Under the pieces are notes generated by a model. The model was given only the letters and a program-made list of their open reading frames with translations. It made no database searches and was not told the DNA's origin. Shown here in pieces: positions 46,055 to 56,503 of a DNA stretch of 64,000 nt (its first letter is position 1; each line of letters opens with the position of its first letter). The stretch comes from Acinetobacter haemolyticus CIP 64.3 = MTCC 9819 (GTDB lineage: Bacteria > Pseudomonadota > Gammaproteobacteria > Pseudomonadales > Moraxellaceae). The stretch lies in NCBI RefSeq assembly GCF_000369065.1, contig NZ_KB849812.1:440804-504803 (forward strand), read 5' to 3'. A program made the position numbers and the translations under genes.

Positions 46055-46519
46055 TTACTTCGTGGCAATCCCGTTCTCTTTAAGCTTTTCTAAGACAATC
46101 GAGGTGTTTAAATTACTCACCCCAAAGTCACTTGAAGATAATGTTCCAATTAACTTGACCATGTCATCCAGATTTCGGACTGCAACTTTAAGTGCGAAGT
46201 CATAACTGCCTGTTAATTTATGAATATCTTTAACTGCAGGCTCGTGTAAAAGGAAATCAACAAATCGGTCATGGGTTGCATCATTATAATTCTGCAACTT
46301 CACTTCAATAATTCCCATGATAGGCATCGGGTCGGCACTCAAAGCAACCTGAGCATAGTAACCCGTAATAATTTTTTTCTGTTCCAGTTGAATACGGCGA
46401 CGTGAGCATTGAGAAGTAGATAACCCCACCAATTCAGCTAACTCTTGGTTTGCTAAACGTCCATTTAACTGTAAATGATGAATAATTTTCCGGTCAAATT
46501 CATCCAGCTCTTCAATCAT
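46055..46519 (-). CDS. Lrp/AsnC-family transcription regulator
   Basis: About 154 residues from MIEELDEFDRKIIHHLQLNGR, with GAG eight bases before ATG. The N-terminal helix-turn-helix (NQELAELVGLSTSQCSRRRIQLEQ) is followed by a RAM ligand-binding domain (KLTGSYDFALKVAVRNLDDMVKLIGTL). Probably senses an amino acid. Targets are not evident. Confidence 0.93.
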   Translation of the reverse strand: MIEELDEFDRKIIHHLQLNGRLANQELAELVGLSTSQCSRRRIQLEQKKIITGYYAQVALSADPMPIMGIIEVKLQNYNDATHDRFVDFLLHEPAVKDIHKLTGSYDFALKVAVRNLDDMVKLIGTLSSSDFGVSNLNTSIVLEKLKENGIATK

Positions 46520-46607
46520 AAAATTCTCAATTTTCAAATCTAGATAGGCATGGGGGTAAAGTGTATAGGCGATATTCAACACTTCTCAAAAGTTTAACCT
46601 TTTGAGC

Positions 46608-47267
46608 CTAGTTGTCACGAGTTTCGTTAAAAATTGGTCCCGACTGGATACGAATAATGCCTTTCGCTAACATCTGCTGCCATGCCTCGGATAAAGAGCC
46701 ATTCAAATCAATCGCCTTACAAGCATCTTCAATCACATAGGTTTTAAAGCCAAAATCCGCAGCATCAATTGCTGTCCACGCTACACAAAAATCTGTGGCA
46801 ATTCCTACAATATACACTGTATCGATCTGATGCTCTTTGAGATAGCCATTCAATCCCGTTGGTGTTTGACGATCAGCCTCTATAAAAGCAGAGTAACTAT
46901 CAATATGCTGATGAACACCTTTTCGAATGATCAACTGTGCTGTTGGGATCTGAAGGTCAGAATGAAATTCAGCATCATGTGTCCCTTGAACACAATGTTT
47001 TGGCCATAGCACTTGAGTCCCATAGCTCAATTCAATTGTCTCAAAAGGCTGCTTGTTTTTATGATTATCCGCAAAAGAAACATGCTGATCTGGATGCCAA
47101 TCTTGGGTCAGTACGACATGTTCAAACTGAGGCGCAAGTCGATTAATCAAGGGAATAATTTGATCCGCATCGGCAACTGCTAAGTTCCCGCCGGGTGTGA
47201 AACCATTTTGGACATCCACCACAATCAATGCAGCATTTTTCAATAATTTTGATGTTTGATGACTCAC
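46608..47267 (-). CDS. pncA: Nicotinamidase
   Basis: Deamidates nicotinamide to nicotinate, which PncB (4843-6051) then uses. About 219 residues from GTG at 47267, chosen because AAGGAG lies six bases upstream; a TTG two codons earlier directly abuts it. Isochorismatase-fold triad: Asp in VVDVQNGFTPGG, Lys in IIRKGVH, Cys in GIATDFCVAWTA. The metal-binding DWHPDQHVSF is present. Confidence 0.94.
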   Translation of the reverse strand: MSHQTSKLLKNAALIVVDVQNGFTPGGNLAVADADQIIPLINRLAPQFEHVVLTQDWHPDQHVSFADNHKNKQPFETIELSYGTQVLWPKHCVQGTHDAEFHSDLQIPTAQLIIRKGVHQHIDSYSAFIEADRQTPTGLNGYLKEHQIDTVYIVGIATDFCVAWTAIDAADFGFKTYVIEDACKAIDLNGSLSEAWQQMLAKGIIRIQSGPIFNETRDN

Positions 47268-47539
47268 CCTCAACTCCTTACGTGAATTGTAACCCTGCTT
47301 ATAGATCAGACTACACCGATCATCGCATTGATCAAAACGAAATTCGTGGAAAGATGACTTAAAGTTTTCGACAGTTTCACCAAAGCATATTGTTCTTATG
47401 TCTCCGATCAGTCATAATTTGCATAATTGTCATTCAACTTCTACTCTATTGTTGAACGACGAATCAAAATACTGCATCCATCCCATATTCGTTTTTAATT
47501 ATCTCAATCTCGGATGGAAAAATAGGATATTTTTTTAAA
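47268..47539. other. Intergenic region, pncA / dapA promoters
   Basis: A 272-base divergent intergenic region. It must hold the promoters of pncA and dapA, but no clear -35/-10 pair, operator or RNA structure was recognised. Confidence 0.4.
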
Positions 47540-48433
47540 ATGACTCAGCTAGCACAGAATATTCAAGGCTCAATTGTCGCACTCGTCACCCCTATGTTTG
47601 AAGATGGTCGCGTAGATTGGAAGAGCCTTGAGAAGCTCGTTGAGTGGCACATCCAACAAGGTACACATAGTATTGTTGCTGTTGGCACAACGGGCGAAGC
47701 GTCTACATTAAGCATGGAAGAACATACACAAGTCATCAAAGAAGTGATTCGTGTTGCCAATAAACGCATCCCGATTATTGCAGGTACAGGTGCAAACTCA
47801 ACTCACGAAGCGATTGAACTCACCAAAGCAGCCAAAGAACTTGGTGCTGATGCAGCTTTGCTCGTGACACCCTATTATAATAAACCAACTCAAGAAGGCT
47901 TATATCAACACTACAAAGCGATTGCTGAAGCTGTTGATATTCCACAAATTCTTTATAATGTTCCAGGTCGTACTGGTGTTGATATGCAAAACGAAACCGT
48001 AATTCGTCTTGCTGATGTGAAAAACATTGTTGGTATTAAAGACGCAACGGGTGATGTACCACGTGGTAAAGCACTGATCGATGGCTTAAATGGTAAAATC
48101 GCTGTTTACTCTGGCGATGATGAAACCGCTTGGGAATTAATCTTGCTCGGCGCAAAAGGTAATATTTCAGTTACTGCCAATGTTGCACCTAAACAAATGA
48201 GCGACGTTTGTGAAGCAGCACTCGCTGGCGATAAAGAAAAAGCGCAAAGTTTGAATCAACAAATTGCAAATCTACACAATATTTTGTTTTGCGAATCAAA
48301 CCCAATTCCTGTGAAATGGGCATTGCATGAGATGGGATATATTGGAACGGGTGTACGCCTACCACTAACCACTCTGGCAGAACAATATCGTGAACCTCTC
48401 CGCGCTGACTTAAAAGTTGCGGGAATTATTTAA
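47540..48433 (+). CDS. dapA: 4-hydroxy-tetrahydrodipicolinate synthase
   Basis: First committed step of lysine and diaminopimelate synthesis, from pyruvate and aspartate semialdehyde. At 297 residues it is typical. Motifs are VGTTGEASTLSMEEH, LYNVPGRTGVDM (catalytic Tyr) and VGIKDATGDVPR (Schiff-base Lys). The dapA-bamC-purC order matches other gammaproteobacteria. Confidence 0.97.
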   Translation: MTQLAQNIQGSIVALVTPMFEDGRVDWKSLEKLVEWHIQQGTHSIVAVGTTGEASTLSMEEHTQVIKEVIRVANKRIPIIAGTGANSTHEAIELTKAAKELGADAALLVTPYYNKPTQEGLYQHYKAIAEAVDIPQILYNVPGRTGVDMQNETVIRLADVKNIVGIKDATGDVPRGKALIDGLNGKIAVYSGDDETAWELILLGAKGNISVTANVAPKQMSDVCEAALAGDKEKAQSLNQQIANLHNILFCESNPIPVKWALHEMGYIGTGVRLPLTTLAEQYREPLRADLKVAGII

Positions 48434-48445
48434 TACGAGCAATTT

Positions 48446-49051
48446 ATGATGCAATTACGTGTTGGTATAGTCCTAGTCATTTCAGCATTGAGCTTGGCTG
48501 GTTGTGGTCGCTTTGCCTTAAATAATCACTCTTTAGATTATAAAAAAGCGGAAGCACTTGAACCACTCAAATTCCCTGAAGGAGCAACGGTCAGACCATT
48601 TACACCTTTGTATCCAGCTCCAACAGTGGATCCATTAGCGATTCAACACGCACCGACTTTTGAGAATAAGACAGGCAACCGCTACGCCTTACCACGTCCT
48701 GAGTCGATGCAAACGACAGCAAGTAATCCAGATGATAACGTGGTGACGCTAGGTCGACCACAACTGGTTATGGATGGAAACCGCAATCCATTACTGAAAG
48801 TGGAAGGTCCAACTGCTGAAGCATGGCAATATACCTTTGCTACATTGAATAGTCTTAACTACAAAGTGATTTCTCAAGCCAATAACGGCTATGAGGCAAC
48901 AATTCAGGTTGACAATCAAACCTATGTGTTAAAGCTGTCTGCTGTTGGTTCAAACAATACCATCGCTCTATTTAAACCTGACGCCACCTTTGCAGACCAA
49001 GCGATTGCAACCGAGGTGTTAGCCCAGATTTACCAAAATTGGCCAGCCTAG
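48446..49051 (+). CDS. bamC: BamC/NlpB-like outer-membrane lipoprotein
   Basis: 201 residues with a lipoprotein signal ending LSLAGCGRF (lipid-modified Cys about residue 20). Extended Pro-rich N-terminal segment, then one helix-grip-like domain (WQYTFATLNSLNYKVISQA). It is shorter than E. coli BamC (two such domains). The name rests partly on the dapA-bamC-purC order. Member of the Bam assembly complex if the assignment is right. Confidence 0.8.
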   Translation: MMQLRVGIVLVISALSLAGCGRFALNNHSLDYKKAEALEPLKFPEGATVRPFTPLYPAPTVDPLAIQHAPTFENKTGNRYALPRPESMQTTASNPDDNVVTLGRPQLVMDGNRNPLLKVEGPTAEAWQYTFATLNSLNYKVISQANNGYEATIQVDNQTYVLKLSAVGSNNTIALFKPDATFADQAIATEVLAQIYQNWPA

Positions 49052-49086
49052 TCGTTTACTAGGCATATTTTTCAAAAGGTTCCCCC

Positions 49087-49806
49087 ATGTTAAAACAAAC
49101 CTTGCTCTATACTGGTAAAGCAAAATCTGTATATGAGACAGATAACGCTGATCATCTGATTTTAGTCTTTCGTGATGATGCCTCGGCATTTAATGGCGAA
49201 AAAATCGAGCAGCTAGATCGTAAAGGCAAGGTCAACAACCGTTTTAACGCCTTTATCATGGAAAAGTTGGCTGAAGCAGGAATCGAAACCCACTTCGAAA
49301 AATTACTTTCTCCTACTGAAGTATTGGTTAAAAAGCTTCAGATGATCCCTGTTGAGTGTGTGATCCGCAACTATGCTGCTGGTTCACTCTGCCGTCGTCT
49401 AGGTGTTGAAGAAGGTAAAGAACTCACTCCGCCTACATTCGAATTGTTCTTCAAAGATGACGCTCTTGGCGATCCAATGGTCAATGAGTCACAAGCAATT
49501 GCTTTAGGCTGGGCAACAGCTGATCAACTTGAAAAAATGAAAGAACTTACTTACCAAGTAAACGACGTGCTAAAAGCATTATTCGATGCAGGTAATATGA
49601 TCCTCGTTGATTTCAAACTTGAATTTGGTGTGTTCCACGATCGCATCGTACTGGGTGATGAATTCTCTCCAGACGGTTGCCGTTTATGGGATAAAGACAC
49701 CAAGAAGAAATTAGATAAAGACCGTTTCCGCCAAGGTCTAGGTGGTGTGGTTGAAGCTTATGAAGAAGTTGCAGCACGTTTAGGCATTAACTTAGATGAC
49801 CTTTAA
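49087..49806 (+). CDS. purC: SAICAR synthetase
   Basis: Joins aspartate to CAIR in purine synthesis. 239 residues. [47 protein letters not shown] and DFKLEFG are standard PurC motifs. AAAGGTTC precedes the ATG. Followed by a strong terminator. Confidence 0.98.
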   Translation: MLKQTLLYTGKAKSVYETDNADHLILVFRDDASAFNGEKIEQLDRKGKVNNRFNAFIMEKLAEAGIETHFEKLLSPTEVLVKKLQMIPVECVIRNYAAGSLCRRLGVEEGKELTPPTFELFFKDDALGDPMVNESQAIALGWATADQLEKMKELTYQVNDVLKALFDAGNMILVDFKLEFGVFHDRIVLGDEFSPDGCRLWDKDTKKKLDKDRFRQGLGGVVEAYEEVAARLGINLDDL

Positions 49807-49818
49807 ACAAAGCTAAAG

Positions 49819-49847
49819 TAAAAAAACCAGCAAATGCTGGTTTTTTT
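49819..49847 (+). terminator. Terminator of purC
   Basis: AAAAAAACCAGC and GCTGGTTTTTTT pair around AAAT. It lies 13 bases after the purC stop, and can also end the convergent amidohydrolase gene. Confidence 0.9.
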
Positions 49848-49854
49848 ATGTCCC

Positions 49855-51594
49855 TTAATTCTTTGAATTTGTATAAATTAATTGGCCTTCTTTATAAGTT
49901 GCCAAAATCTGGATATCTTTAATATTTCGGTTCGGAACCGTCAGCGGATTGTGCTCAAGAATAACTAAATCGGCTAACTTTCCTTTCGTCAGTGTACCTT
50001 TGGTCTGTTCTTCAAAGTATTGATAAGCAGCCCAATCCGTTATTGATTTCAAAGCAAAATAAGGACTGACTCGCTCATTTTTGCCTAACACATAATTAGT
50101 TCTAGTTAATCGATTCACTGTAGCATCAATCATCATCATGCTGTGTGGTGGTACCACGGGTGCATCATGGTGTTCGGTAAAGATTAAATTTTTCTTTAGT
50201 GCAGTTGCTGTTGGGGAAATATGTGCTGCTCGCGTCTCGCCTAGTGTTTGTTGGCGATGCCAATCACCCCAATAATAGGTATGTAATGAGAAGAACGAAG
50301 GAATAATATCTAAAGCCTTCAATTGGTCTAGTTGATCATCTCGAATCGTTTGCGAGTGAATCAATGCACTTCTGCGGTCTGCTTTACCTTGTTTTGCCGT
50401 AGCATCTTTGACAGCACCAATAAACTGATCAATCGCAGCATCACCATTTGCATGAGCAAGCACTTGCCATCCCTGTTCAAAGGCCAAATTAATATATTGA
50501 TTGACCTGTTGATCATCCTTTATCGCAGGATAACCTTTGTAATTTTGATCTTTACCCTCTGGAGGAATAACATAAGCTTGAGTCAACCATGCCGTTTTGC
50601 CTTGTGGTGAACCATCAAGACTGATTTTAACGCCACCTATACGGAAGTGCTGATCGTATTGTCGGCTACTTCCTTGTTTCAGCATATAGTCTTGGCTAGT
50701 GGTGATATCAGGATAAGACACGACATCTATCGGAAGTTGATTTTGCTTGGCAAGAGCCTGCCACATTTCTGTTGTACCCTGATCAGCACGCCCCTCTTGC
50801 ACTGTCGTGAAACCATTCTTGACATAAGCATCAAGACCTTTACGAGCAATTTCAAACATCACTTCAGCGGGTACATCTTTAAAGATAGAACCAATCGCTG
50901 TAAATAATGCAGATTCCTCTAATACTCCATTAGGTACATTCGAGTTGGCTTCCCGACGAATCACGCCACCTGCTGGATTTGTCGTATTTTGATCAATCTT
51001 TAATAACGCTAATGCCTTGTGATTCACAGAAGCCAAGTGTCCAGATTGATGTAAGACCATTACAGGTTGATCTTTTGAGACTCGATCTAAATCAGTTGCT
51101 GTAGGATGCCGCTGTTCGCTTAATTGTGCATCATCATAGCCATTTCCTAAAATCCATCCCCCCATGGTTTCAATGACTTGAGGATTTTGTTTTTTCCATT
51201 GCGTTAAGACCTGAACCAATGAATCAATATCAGAAACCTGACCATCTGGCGCTGGATATAAATTGGCGACCATCTGATGAAAACCGACCATGTTTACGTG
51301 ACTATGTGCATCAATAAAACTCGGTAAAAGTGTTCGATTTTTTAAATCAATATATTGAGCTCGAGCCTCAATTAAGCTTTCTGCTTGTTTTTTAGGGCCT
51401 GCATAAACAATCTTCCCATCTTTAACCAGCAATGCCTCCACATACTCAGGCGTCATACCTTCCATTGTTAAAATCGGACCACCATAAAACAATTTTTCAG
51501 CGCTTACGGTCTCATTTGGGGTTGTAACACAGCCTGATAAAGCGAGTCCAATGATCGTTGCCAAAGTCAGTTTATTTAGATTTTTAAAAGTCAT
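49855..51594 (-). CDS. Amidohydrolase-family lipoprotein
   Basis: 579 residues. Lipoprotein signal ends LALSGCVTT. The metal-dependent hydrolase has FIDAHSHVNMVG near residue 95 and EHHDAPVVPP plus GKLADLVILEHNPLTV near the end, as in the YtcJ/AepA-like group. Exported and lipid-anchored; substrate unknown. It is monocistronic and convergent with purC. Confidence 0.85.
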   Translation of the reverse strand: MTFKNLNKLTLATIIGLALSGCVTTPNETVSAEKLFYGGPILTMEGMTPEYVEALLVKDGKIVYAGPKKQAESLIEARAQYIDLKNRTLLPSFIDAHSHVNMVGFHQMVANLYPAPDGQVSDIDSLVQVLTQWKKQNPQVIETMGGWILGNGYDDAQLSEQRHPTATDLDRVSKDQPVMVLHQSGHLASVNHKALALLKIDQNTTNPAGGVIRREANSNVPNGVLEESALFTAIGSIFKDVPAEVMFEIARKGLDAYVKNGFTTVQEGRADQGTTEMWQALAKQNQLPIDVVSYPDITTSQDYMLKQGSSRQYDQHFRIGGVKISLDGSPQGKTAWLTQAYVIPPEGKDQNYKGYPAIKDDQQVNQYINLAFEQGWQVLAHANGDAAIDQFIGAVKDATAKQGKADRRSALIHSQTIRDDQLDQLKALDIIPSFFSLHTYYWGDWHRQQTLGETRAAHISPTATALKKNLIFTEHHDAPVVPPHSMMMIDATVNRLTRTNYVLGKNERVSPYFALKSITDWAAYQYFEEQTKGTLTKGKLADLVILEHNPLTVPNRNIKDIQILATYKEGQLIYTNSKN

Positions 51595-51772
51595 TACTTA
51601 AAACCATATTTTTATTATGCCTTTTTGAATTAAACCGTATTCTTGCCAATATAAAAAGTCTTAACTCGTCATTTTTGTAATGTTTGATAAATTCTAAGAT
51701 CTGCAAACAGCTTTATTTTTAGAAACATACTGGTGCCATTGATTTAAATCTATTAAAAATAAAAAAAATCTA

Positions 51773-52654
51773 CTACGAAGCCCTAGTCGAAAACCAACAT
51801 AAAATTGAACCAACACAAACCATAAATGCACCATACCAAAAGGATAATCCAAGTGGTGTACTCAGTAAAAGTGCTGCAAAAAATGCCGACAGTACTGGAA
51901 TAAAATAAGACGCACCTGCCAATAAAGTTACATTGCCATGTAAAATCCCGACATTCCAAGCTGCATAGCCAAAGCCCATAGCTGCAGCCGCCATAACCAA
52001 GGAAACAGAAGATGACCAATCAAAATTTAATCCGCCTCCGCCCATCAAGAGATACTTAATCCAAAGTACAACTGCCACCAGAACAAAAAACAAAGTGATG
52101 CCATTCGCACCCTGTGCAATTCTGGCTGTCAATGTGCAATAAGCCGCCCATAACAGTGTTCCAACAAAGGCCAGACCATAGCTCAGTGGGTTGCTTTGAA
52201 TATTGCCCCACATATTCGGTAAATCAAAACCTTGCTCGCCACCCAGCACCCAGCCAATCCCCAATAAAGAAATAGCAAAACCAGGAATAATTAAGACATT
52301 GGCTTTCTGCTGATTAAACAAAATTGCAGCAACCATGGTAAAGGTCGGCCAGAGATAGTTCACCATTCCCACTTCAATCGCTTGCCTGTTATTTTGGCTA
52401 TATCCAATTGAAAGTGATAAACATATTTCATAGGCAACAAATAAAAAACTTCCCCAAATTAAATATGTTCTAGGGAAGGTTCTGAGGCTGCTCCAACCAA
52501 CCGAGAAAAATAGAAAGATTGAAGCGAGCGTATAGATCAGTGCTGCACCACCCACTGCGCCAAAATGACTACTAACATCCTTGATCAAAGCAACGATCAA
52601 ACTCCAAAGCAAGATCGCAACTAATCCAATGAGTGTGGCTTTTTTTGAGTTCAT
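51773..52654 (-). CDS. EamA/DMT exporter, YddG-like (aromatic amino acids)
   Basis: About 293 residues from MNSKKATLIGLVAILLWS, with ten hydrophobic segments. GMVNYLWPTFTMVAAI and GAALIYTLAS resemble YddG aromatic amino acid exporters. The ATG overlaps the rarA stop (TAATG), so the start is well placed and translation is coupled. Substrate is inferred from family only. Confidence 0.85.
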   Translation of the reverse strand: MNSKKATLIGLVAILLWSLIVALIKDVSSHFGAVGGAALIYTLASIFLFFSVGWSSLRTFPRTYLIWGSFLFVAYEICLSLSIGYSQNNRQAIEVGMVNYLWPTFTMVAAILFNQQKANVLIIPGFAISLLGIGWVLGGEQGFDLPNMWGNIQSNPLSYGLAFVGTLLWAAYCTLTARIAQGANGITLFFVLVAVVLWIKYLLMGGGGLNFDWSSSVSLVMAAAAMGFGYAAWNVGILHGNVTLLAGASYFIPVLSAFFAALLLSTPLGLSFWYGAFMVCVGSILCWFSTRAS

Positions 52655-53934
52655 TATTGTTGCTGTTGTTGCTCTTGATACCAACGTCGTTGCTGCAAGC
52701 GTTCAGCCTCAACCTCTCGCTTATTTAAAGCCCGCTCATAGAGCTTGGTTCCATGTAGTTCTGGCGGTAAATACGCTTGTAACACGAAATGTTCAGGGTA
52801 ATTATGAGGATACAAATAATCTACGCCATAACCTTGCTGCTTCATGAGTTTGGTTGGCGCATTACGTAAATGTAATGGCACAGGTAAATTCGCTGTTTTT
52901 TCTGCCAGTTCTAAAGCACGATTAATTGCTAAATAAGTGCTGTTACTTTTTGGGCTGGTTGCCAAATAAACCGCACACTGTCCCAAGATAATACGCGCCT
53001 CAGGCATACCTACGGCTTGCACCGAGCGGAAACATTCACCTGCTAACAATAATGCATTTGGATTAGAGTTGCCGATATCTTCCGATGCCGCAATCAACAT
53101 CCGACGCGCGATAAACACAGGATCTTCGCCGCCTTTAAGCATACGTGCCATCCAGTACAAGGTCGCGTCTGGATCACTACCGCGGATCGATTTGATAAAT
53201 GCTGAAACCAAATCATAATGCTGCTCACCCGATTTATCATAACGGGCAATATTCTGTTGCGCCACTTTGACCACAATCGCATTGGTGACAACATTTTCAA
53301 CATCTGCCTCAAAGGTGCTGGCAATTAAATCAATCAGATTGAGTGCCTTACGTGCATCTCCAGCAGCGAATTGAATCAGTGCATCATATTCCTCAATCTG
53401 GATAAAACGCTCTTTTAGAAACTTATCCGTTTGAATGGCTTTATTGAGTAAGGTTTGAATGGCTTCCGCATCCAAACTCTTCAATGTATACACCTGACAC
53501 CGTGACAGTAATGCACTATTAACTTCAAAAGATGGGTTTTCTGTGGTTGCCCCAATCAGCGTGATTTTGCCTTTCTCCACTGCATTGAGTAAGGCGTCTT
53601 GCTGCGATTTATTAAAACGGTGGATCTCATCAATGAAGACCACGGGTGTAAGTAGATCACCGCTTTCAGCAATCACCTCACGCAGCTCTTTCACCCCTGT
53701 ATTGAGCGCAGATAAGCTAATGAATGGACGATCCACAGCTTGTGCCAATAACAATGCGATCGTGGTTTTTCCTACCCCTGGTGGGCCCCAAAAGATAATC
53801 GAAGGCAAATGCCCTTGATCAATCATCTGACGCAAAGGTGCATTGTCACCCAGCAAATGATCCTGTCCAATAATTTCAGACAAATCACGAGGGCGTAAAC
53901 GTTCAGGTAAAGGAATATGCGTATCTGACATCAT
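52654..53934 (-). CDS. rarA: Replication-associated recombination protein RarA (MgsA)
   Basis: About 426 residues. AAA+ ATPase of the clamp-loader clade: Walker A GPPGVGKTTIAL, Walker B VVFIDEIHRFNKSQQ and sensor 1 LIGATTENPSFE. It acts at stalled replication forks. The C-terminus is a Gln run (WYQEQQQQQ). Two tandem ATGs are possible starts. The downstream exporter gene overlaps it. Confidence 0.96.
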   Translation of the reverse strand: MMSDTHIPLPERLRPRDLSEIIGQDHLLGDNAPLRQMIDQGHLPSIIFWGPPGVGKTTIALLLAQAVDRPFISLSALNTGVKELREVIAESGDLLTPVVFIDEIHRFNKSQQDALLNAVEKGKITLIGATTENPSFEVNSALLSRCQVYTLKSLDAEAIQTLLNKAIQTDKFLKERFIQIEEYDALIQFAAGDARKALNLIDLIASTFEADVENVVTNAIVVKVAQQNIARYDKSGEQHYDLVSAFIKSIRGSDPDATLYWMARMLKGGEDPVFIARRMLIAASEDIGNSNPNALLLAGECFRSVQAVGMPEARIILGQCAVYLATSPKSNSTYLAINRALELAEKTANLPVPLHLRNAPTKLMKQQGYGVDYLYPHNYPEHFVLQAYLPPELHGTKLYERALNKREVEAERLQQRRWYQEQQQQQ

Positions 53935-54015
53935 CACTGGCTTTATGCTGTTTTGTCCTAGTCTATTGTGTCTGACACAAATCTACAATTTGAATCTGCA
54001 AAACAAATGATCAGT

Positions 54016-55203
54016 CTATTGAGCTGCATTCTGTTTGAGAATTTGCTGCATCGCTTGATAGGTTGCGGTAATACGTGCTTCATTCGGGAAATTGGTATTG
54101 GCGAGCATCACCATACCGATTTTTTGCTGCGGAATAAAAGCAACATACGCTCCAAAGCCATTGGTCGCCCCTGTTTTATTAAAATAGGTTGCTGGTGAAA
54201 CAATCTTCGGCTGTTTGATTGGAGTAATCACATGGCTTTCCAGTGCCATTTTGCTTGAATTGCCCTCTAACAAGGTTTCTAATTTCACAGGATAAGCATA
54301 TTGTTCCCAGCCTAAACCTTGCGTCATTGCCCCCACTTTAAAATAGCCCACATGGGTATTTTCAATGGCTTTACGGATAGGCTGTTGCAACTGTTGCACA
54401 TTGATCTGCGCATCTAGAAACTTCAACATATCTGCACTGCTACTTTTCACACCATACGCTTCTGCATCAAACATACCTGGTGATACACGCATGGCTTGAT
54501 CGGCTTTGTACCCCCATGCATATTGTGGTATGTGCGGTTCAGGTACATTGATAAAACTTTGCGTCATGCCCAATTGAGGAAAAAGCGTTTGCTCGATCAA
54601 TTCTACATAAGGTTTTTTCATGGCTAAAGCAGTCACATAACCCATCAAACCAATACTCGGATTGGAATATTGACGTGCAGCACCGATTTTTGTTTTTGAT
54701 TGCCATTCTTGAAAATATCGAATCATATCCTGCTGTTTCACAACATCATCAGGAAATTGTAGTGGAAAGCCACCTGCATTATAGGTCCCAAGATTGAGTA
54801 TCGTGGCACGATTCACTGCCGTATTTTTAAGTTCAGGAAAATACTGGGCTGGATGATCAGAGAATGACAACTGCCCTTGTGCCTGCGCATAGCCTGCCAA
54901 AGTCGCATTGAAGACCTTACTCACCGAGCCAAGTTCAAATAAGGTCTTATTGCTCACAGCTTGCTGGCTTTGTTTAGAGGCTAGCCCATAATTGACAAAA
55001 TAGTGTTTACCATTCAAGGTCACTGCTACCGCCATTCCCGGTACTTTATATTGCGTCAATAAAGGCTTAAATTGCTGATCAATCACAGCTTTTACCTGTT
55101 GCTCAGTCAGGTTTTCAGCCCAAAGCGCTGAACTGAAAGATATTAGTCCTGCCACCATCAGCAATTTTTTAAAAGTTCTCGAAAAGTCATTCGGCTTAGT
55201 CAT
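54016..55203 (-). CDS. Class C beta-lactamase, ADC-type
   Basis: 395 residues with a signal peptide to about residue 29 (SSALWAEN). Active-site motifs are intact: SVSK (93-96), YSN in RQYSNPSIGLMGY, and KTG in NKTGATNGFGAY. Overall it resembles Acinetobacter-derived cephalosporinases but differs at many positions from A. baumannii ADC as I recall it; the loop reads GTYNAGGFPLQ rather than ATYTSGNLALQ. No IS or obvious strong promoter lies upstream, so expression is probably low. Confidence 0.92.
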   Translation of the reverse strand: MTKPNDFSRTFKKLLMVAGLISFSSALWAENLTEQQVKAVIDQQFKPLLTQYKVPGMAVAVTLNGKHYFVNYGLASKQSQQAVSNKTLFELGSVSKVFNATLAGYAQAQGQLSFSDHPAQYFPELKNTAVNRATILNLGTYNAGGFPLQFPDDVVKQQDMIRYFQEWQSKTKIGAARQYSNPSIGLMGYVTALAMKKPYVELIEQTLFPQLGMTQSFINVPEPHIPQYAWGYKADQAMRVSPGMFDAEAYGVKSSSADMLKFLDAQINVQQLQQPIRKAIENTHVGYFKVGAMTQGLGWEQYAYPVKLETLLEGNSSKMALESHVITPIKQPKIVSPATYFNKTGATNGFGAYVAFIPQQKIGMVMLANTNFPNEARITATYQAMQQILKQNAAQ

Positions 55204-55228
55204 TCATCATTTCACTTTAAGTTAAGAT

Positions 55229-56389
55229 TTAATTTGCATTGAGCTTAAGTAGTTTTGCCTGTGGTCCATCTTCAATGACCCAAATCGATCCATCTTGGGC
55301 CTGATGTAGACCACGGATTCGTTGTTTCATATCTAAACGTTGCACTTCTTTAACAGGCTGTGCGTTGAGATCTACCACAACAATAGATTTAGATGATAAA
55401 CCTCCAATCAGAGCCTTTTGGCGCCATAGCGGAAATTGATCACCTGTATAAACAATCATGCTTGAAGGTGAGATTACTGGAGTCCAATCAATTTCAGGCG
55501 CTTTAAATTCGGGTCGGGTGCTATGGTCTGGGATCGGTAGGCCTGAATAGTGATTGCCATTTGAAACAATTGGATAACCATAATTTGCACCTTTGACAAT
55601 CAGATTTAGCTCATCACCACCCTCTGGACCCATTTCAACGACCCAAAGTTGTCCTTGGGTATCAAATGCGATGCCAAGCGGATTACGATGTCCTAATGAC
55701 CAAATTTCAGCGCTTACTCCACCTTGTTGACTAAATGGATTTCCTTCAGCAGGTGTACCGTCTTCATTTAATCGCAATACTTTACCCAAATTGCTTTTCA
55801 TATCTTGGGCAGGATCAAATTTCTGTCTCTCTCCTGAACTCACCCATAATTTTCCATCGGCACCAAATACCATGCGATGTCCATAGTGTCCCTGTCCTGA
55901 TACCTTTGGAACTTGTTGCCAAATTACCTTTACATCACTGAGTTTAGGTTGTGTGGCACTGGACAAATCGAGTTTGGCACGTGAAATAACAGCTCCATAG
56001 CCACCTTGTCCTTTTACAGCATAACTCAGATAAATCCAGTGATTGTTCTGAAAGTCTGGGTGTAAAATCACATCCCCTAAACCACCTTGTCCCCCATAAC
56101 TAACCGCAGGGATCCCCTCAACACTCAAGCTTTGTTTGGTCTTAGGATCGAATATCTTTAACTGACCTCTGCGTTCTGTAATGAGCAAGCGTTGATCAGG
56201 TAATGATGTGATTGCCCAAGGTTCATTAAATTGTGCAATGTTTTCTATATGGTAAGTCTGAAGACTCGCTTGTCTGCTATGTTGCGCTGTACTTTGATCT
56301 GTGGTTTTAGGATTGCTATTGTTTGTACCGCAGGCTTGTAAAAATATAAAACCACTACATAAAAGTGGGGTGACGATGTGCTTGATCAT
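55229..56389 (-). CDS. PQQ-dependent sugar dehydrogenase (soluble aldose dehydrogenase type)
   Basis: 386 residues with a lipoprotein signal ending FLQACGTN. A six-bladed propeller of the GSDH family is suggested by GQGGLGDVILHPDF, GHYGHRMVFGADGKLWVSSGERQ and GHRNPLGIAFD. It oxidises aldoses in the periplasm with PQQ. It lies 25 bases upstream of the beta-lactamase gene on the same strand and may share its transcript. Confidence 0.88.
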   Translation of the reverse strand: MIKHIVTPLLCSGFIFLQACGTNNSNPKTTDQSTAQHSRQASLQTYHIENIAQFNEPWAITSLPDQRLLITERRGQLKIFDPKTKQSLSVEGIPAVSYGGQGGLGDVILHPDFQNNHWIYLSYAVKGQGGYGAVISRAKLDLSSATQPKLSDVKVIWQQVPKVSGQGHYGHRMVFGADGKLWVSSGERQKFDPAQDMKSNLGKVLRLNEDGTPAEGNPFSQQGGVSAEIWSLGHRNPLGIAFDTQGQLWVVEMGPEGGDELNLIVKGANYGYPIVSNGNHYSGLPIPDHSTRPEFKAPEIDWTPVISPSSMIVYTGDQFPLWRQKALIGGLSSKSIVVVDLNAQPVKEVQRLDMKQRIRGLHQAQDGSIWVIEDGPQAKLLKLNAN

Positions 56390-56503
56390 TCCTTTTCTCC
56401 CTCTTATTGTCTTTTCTCATAGTACGGGGATTTATCTGAAAAACTGCTATAAAAGTGTTGTTTTTATTATACGTGCCCATTCAACTACAAATGATCAACA
56501 CCA

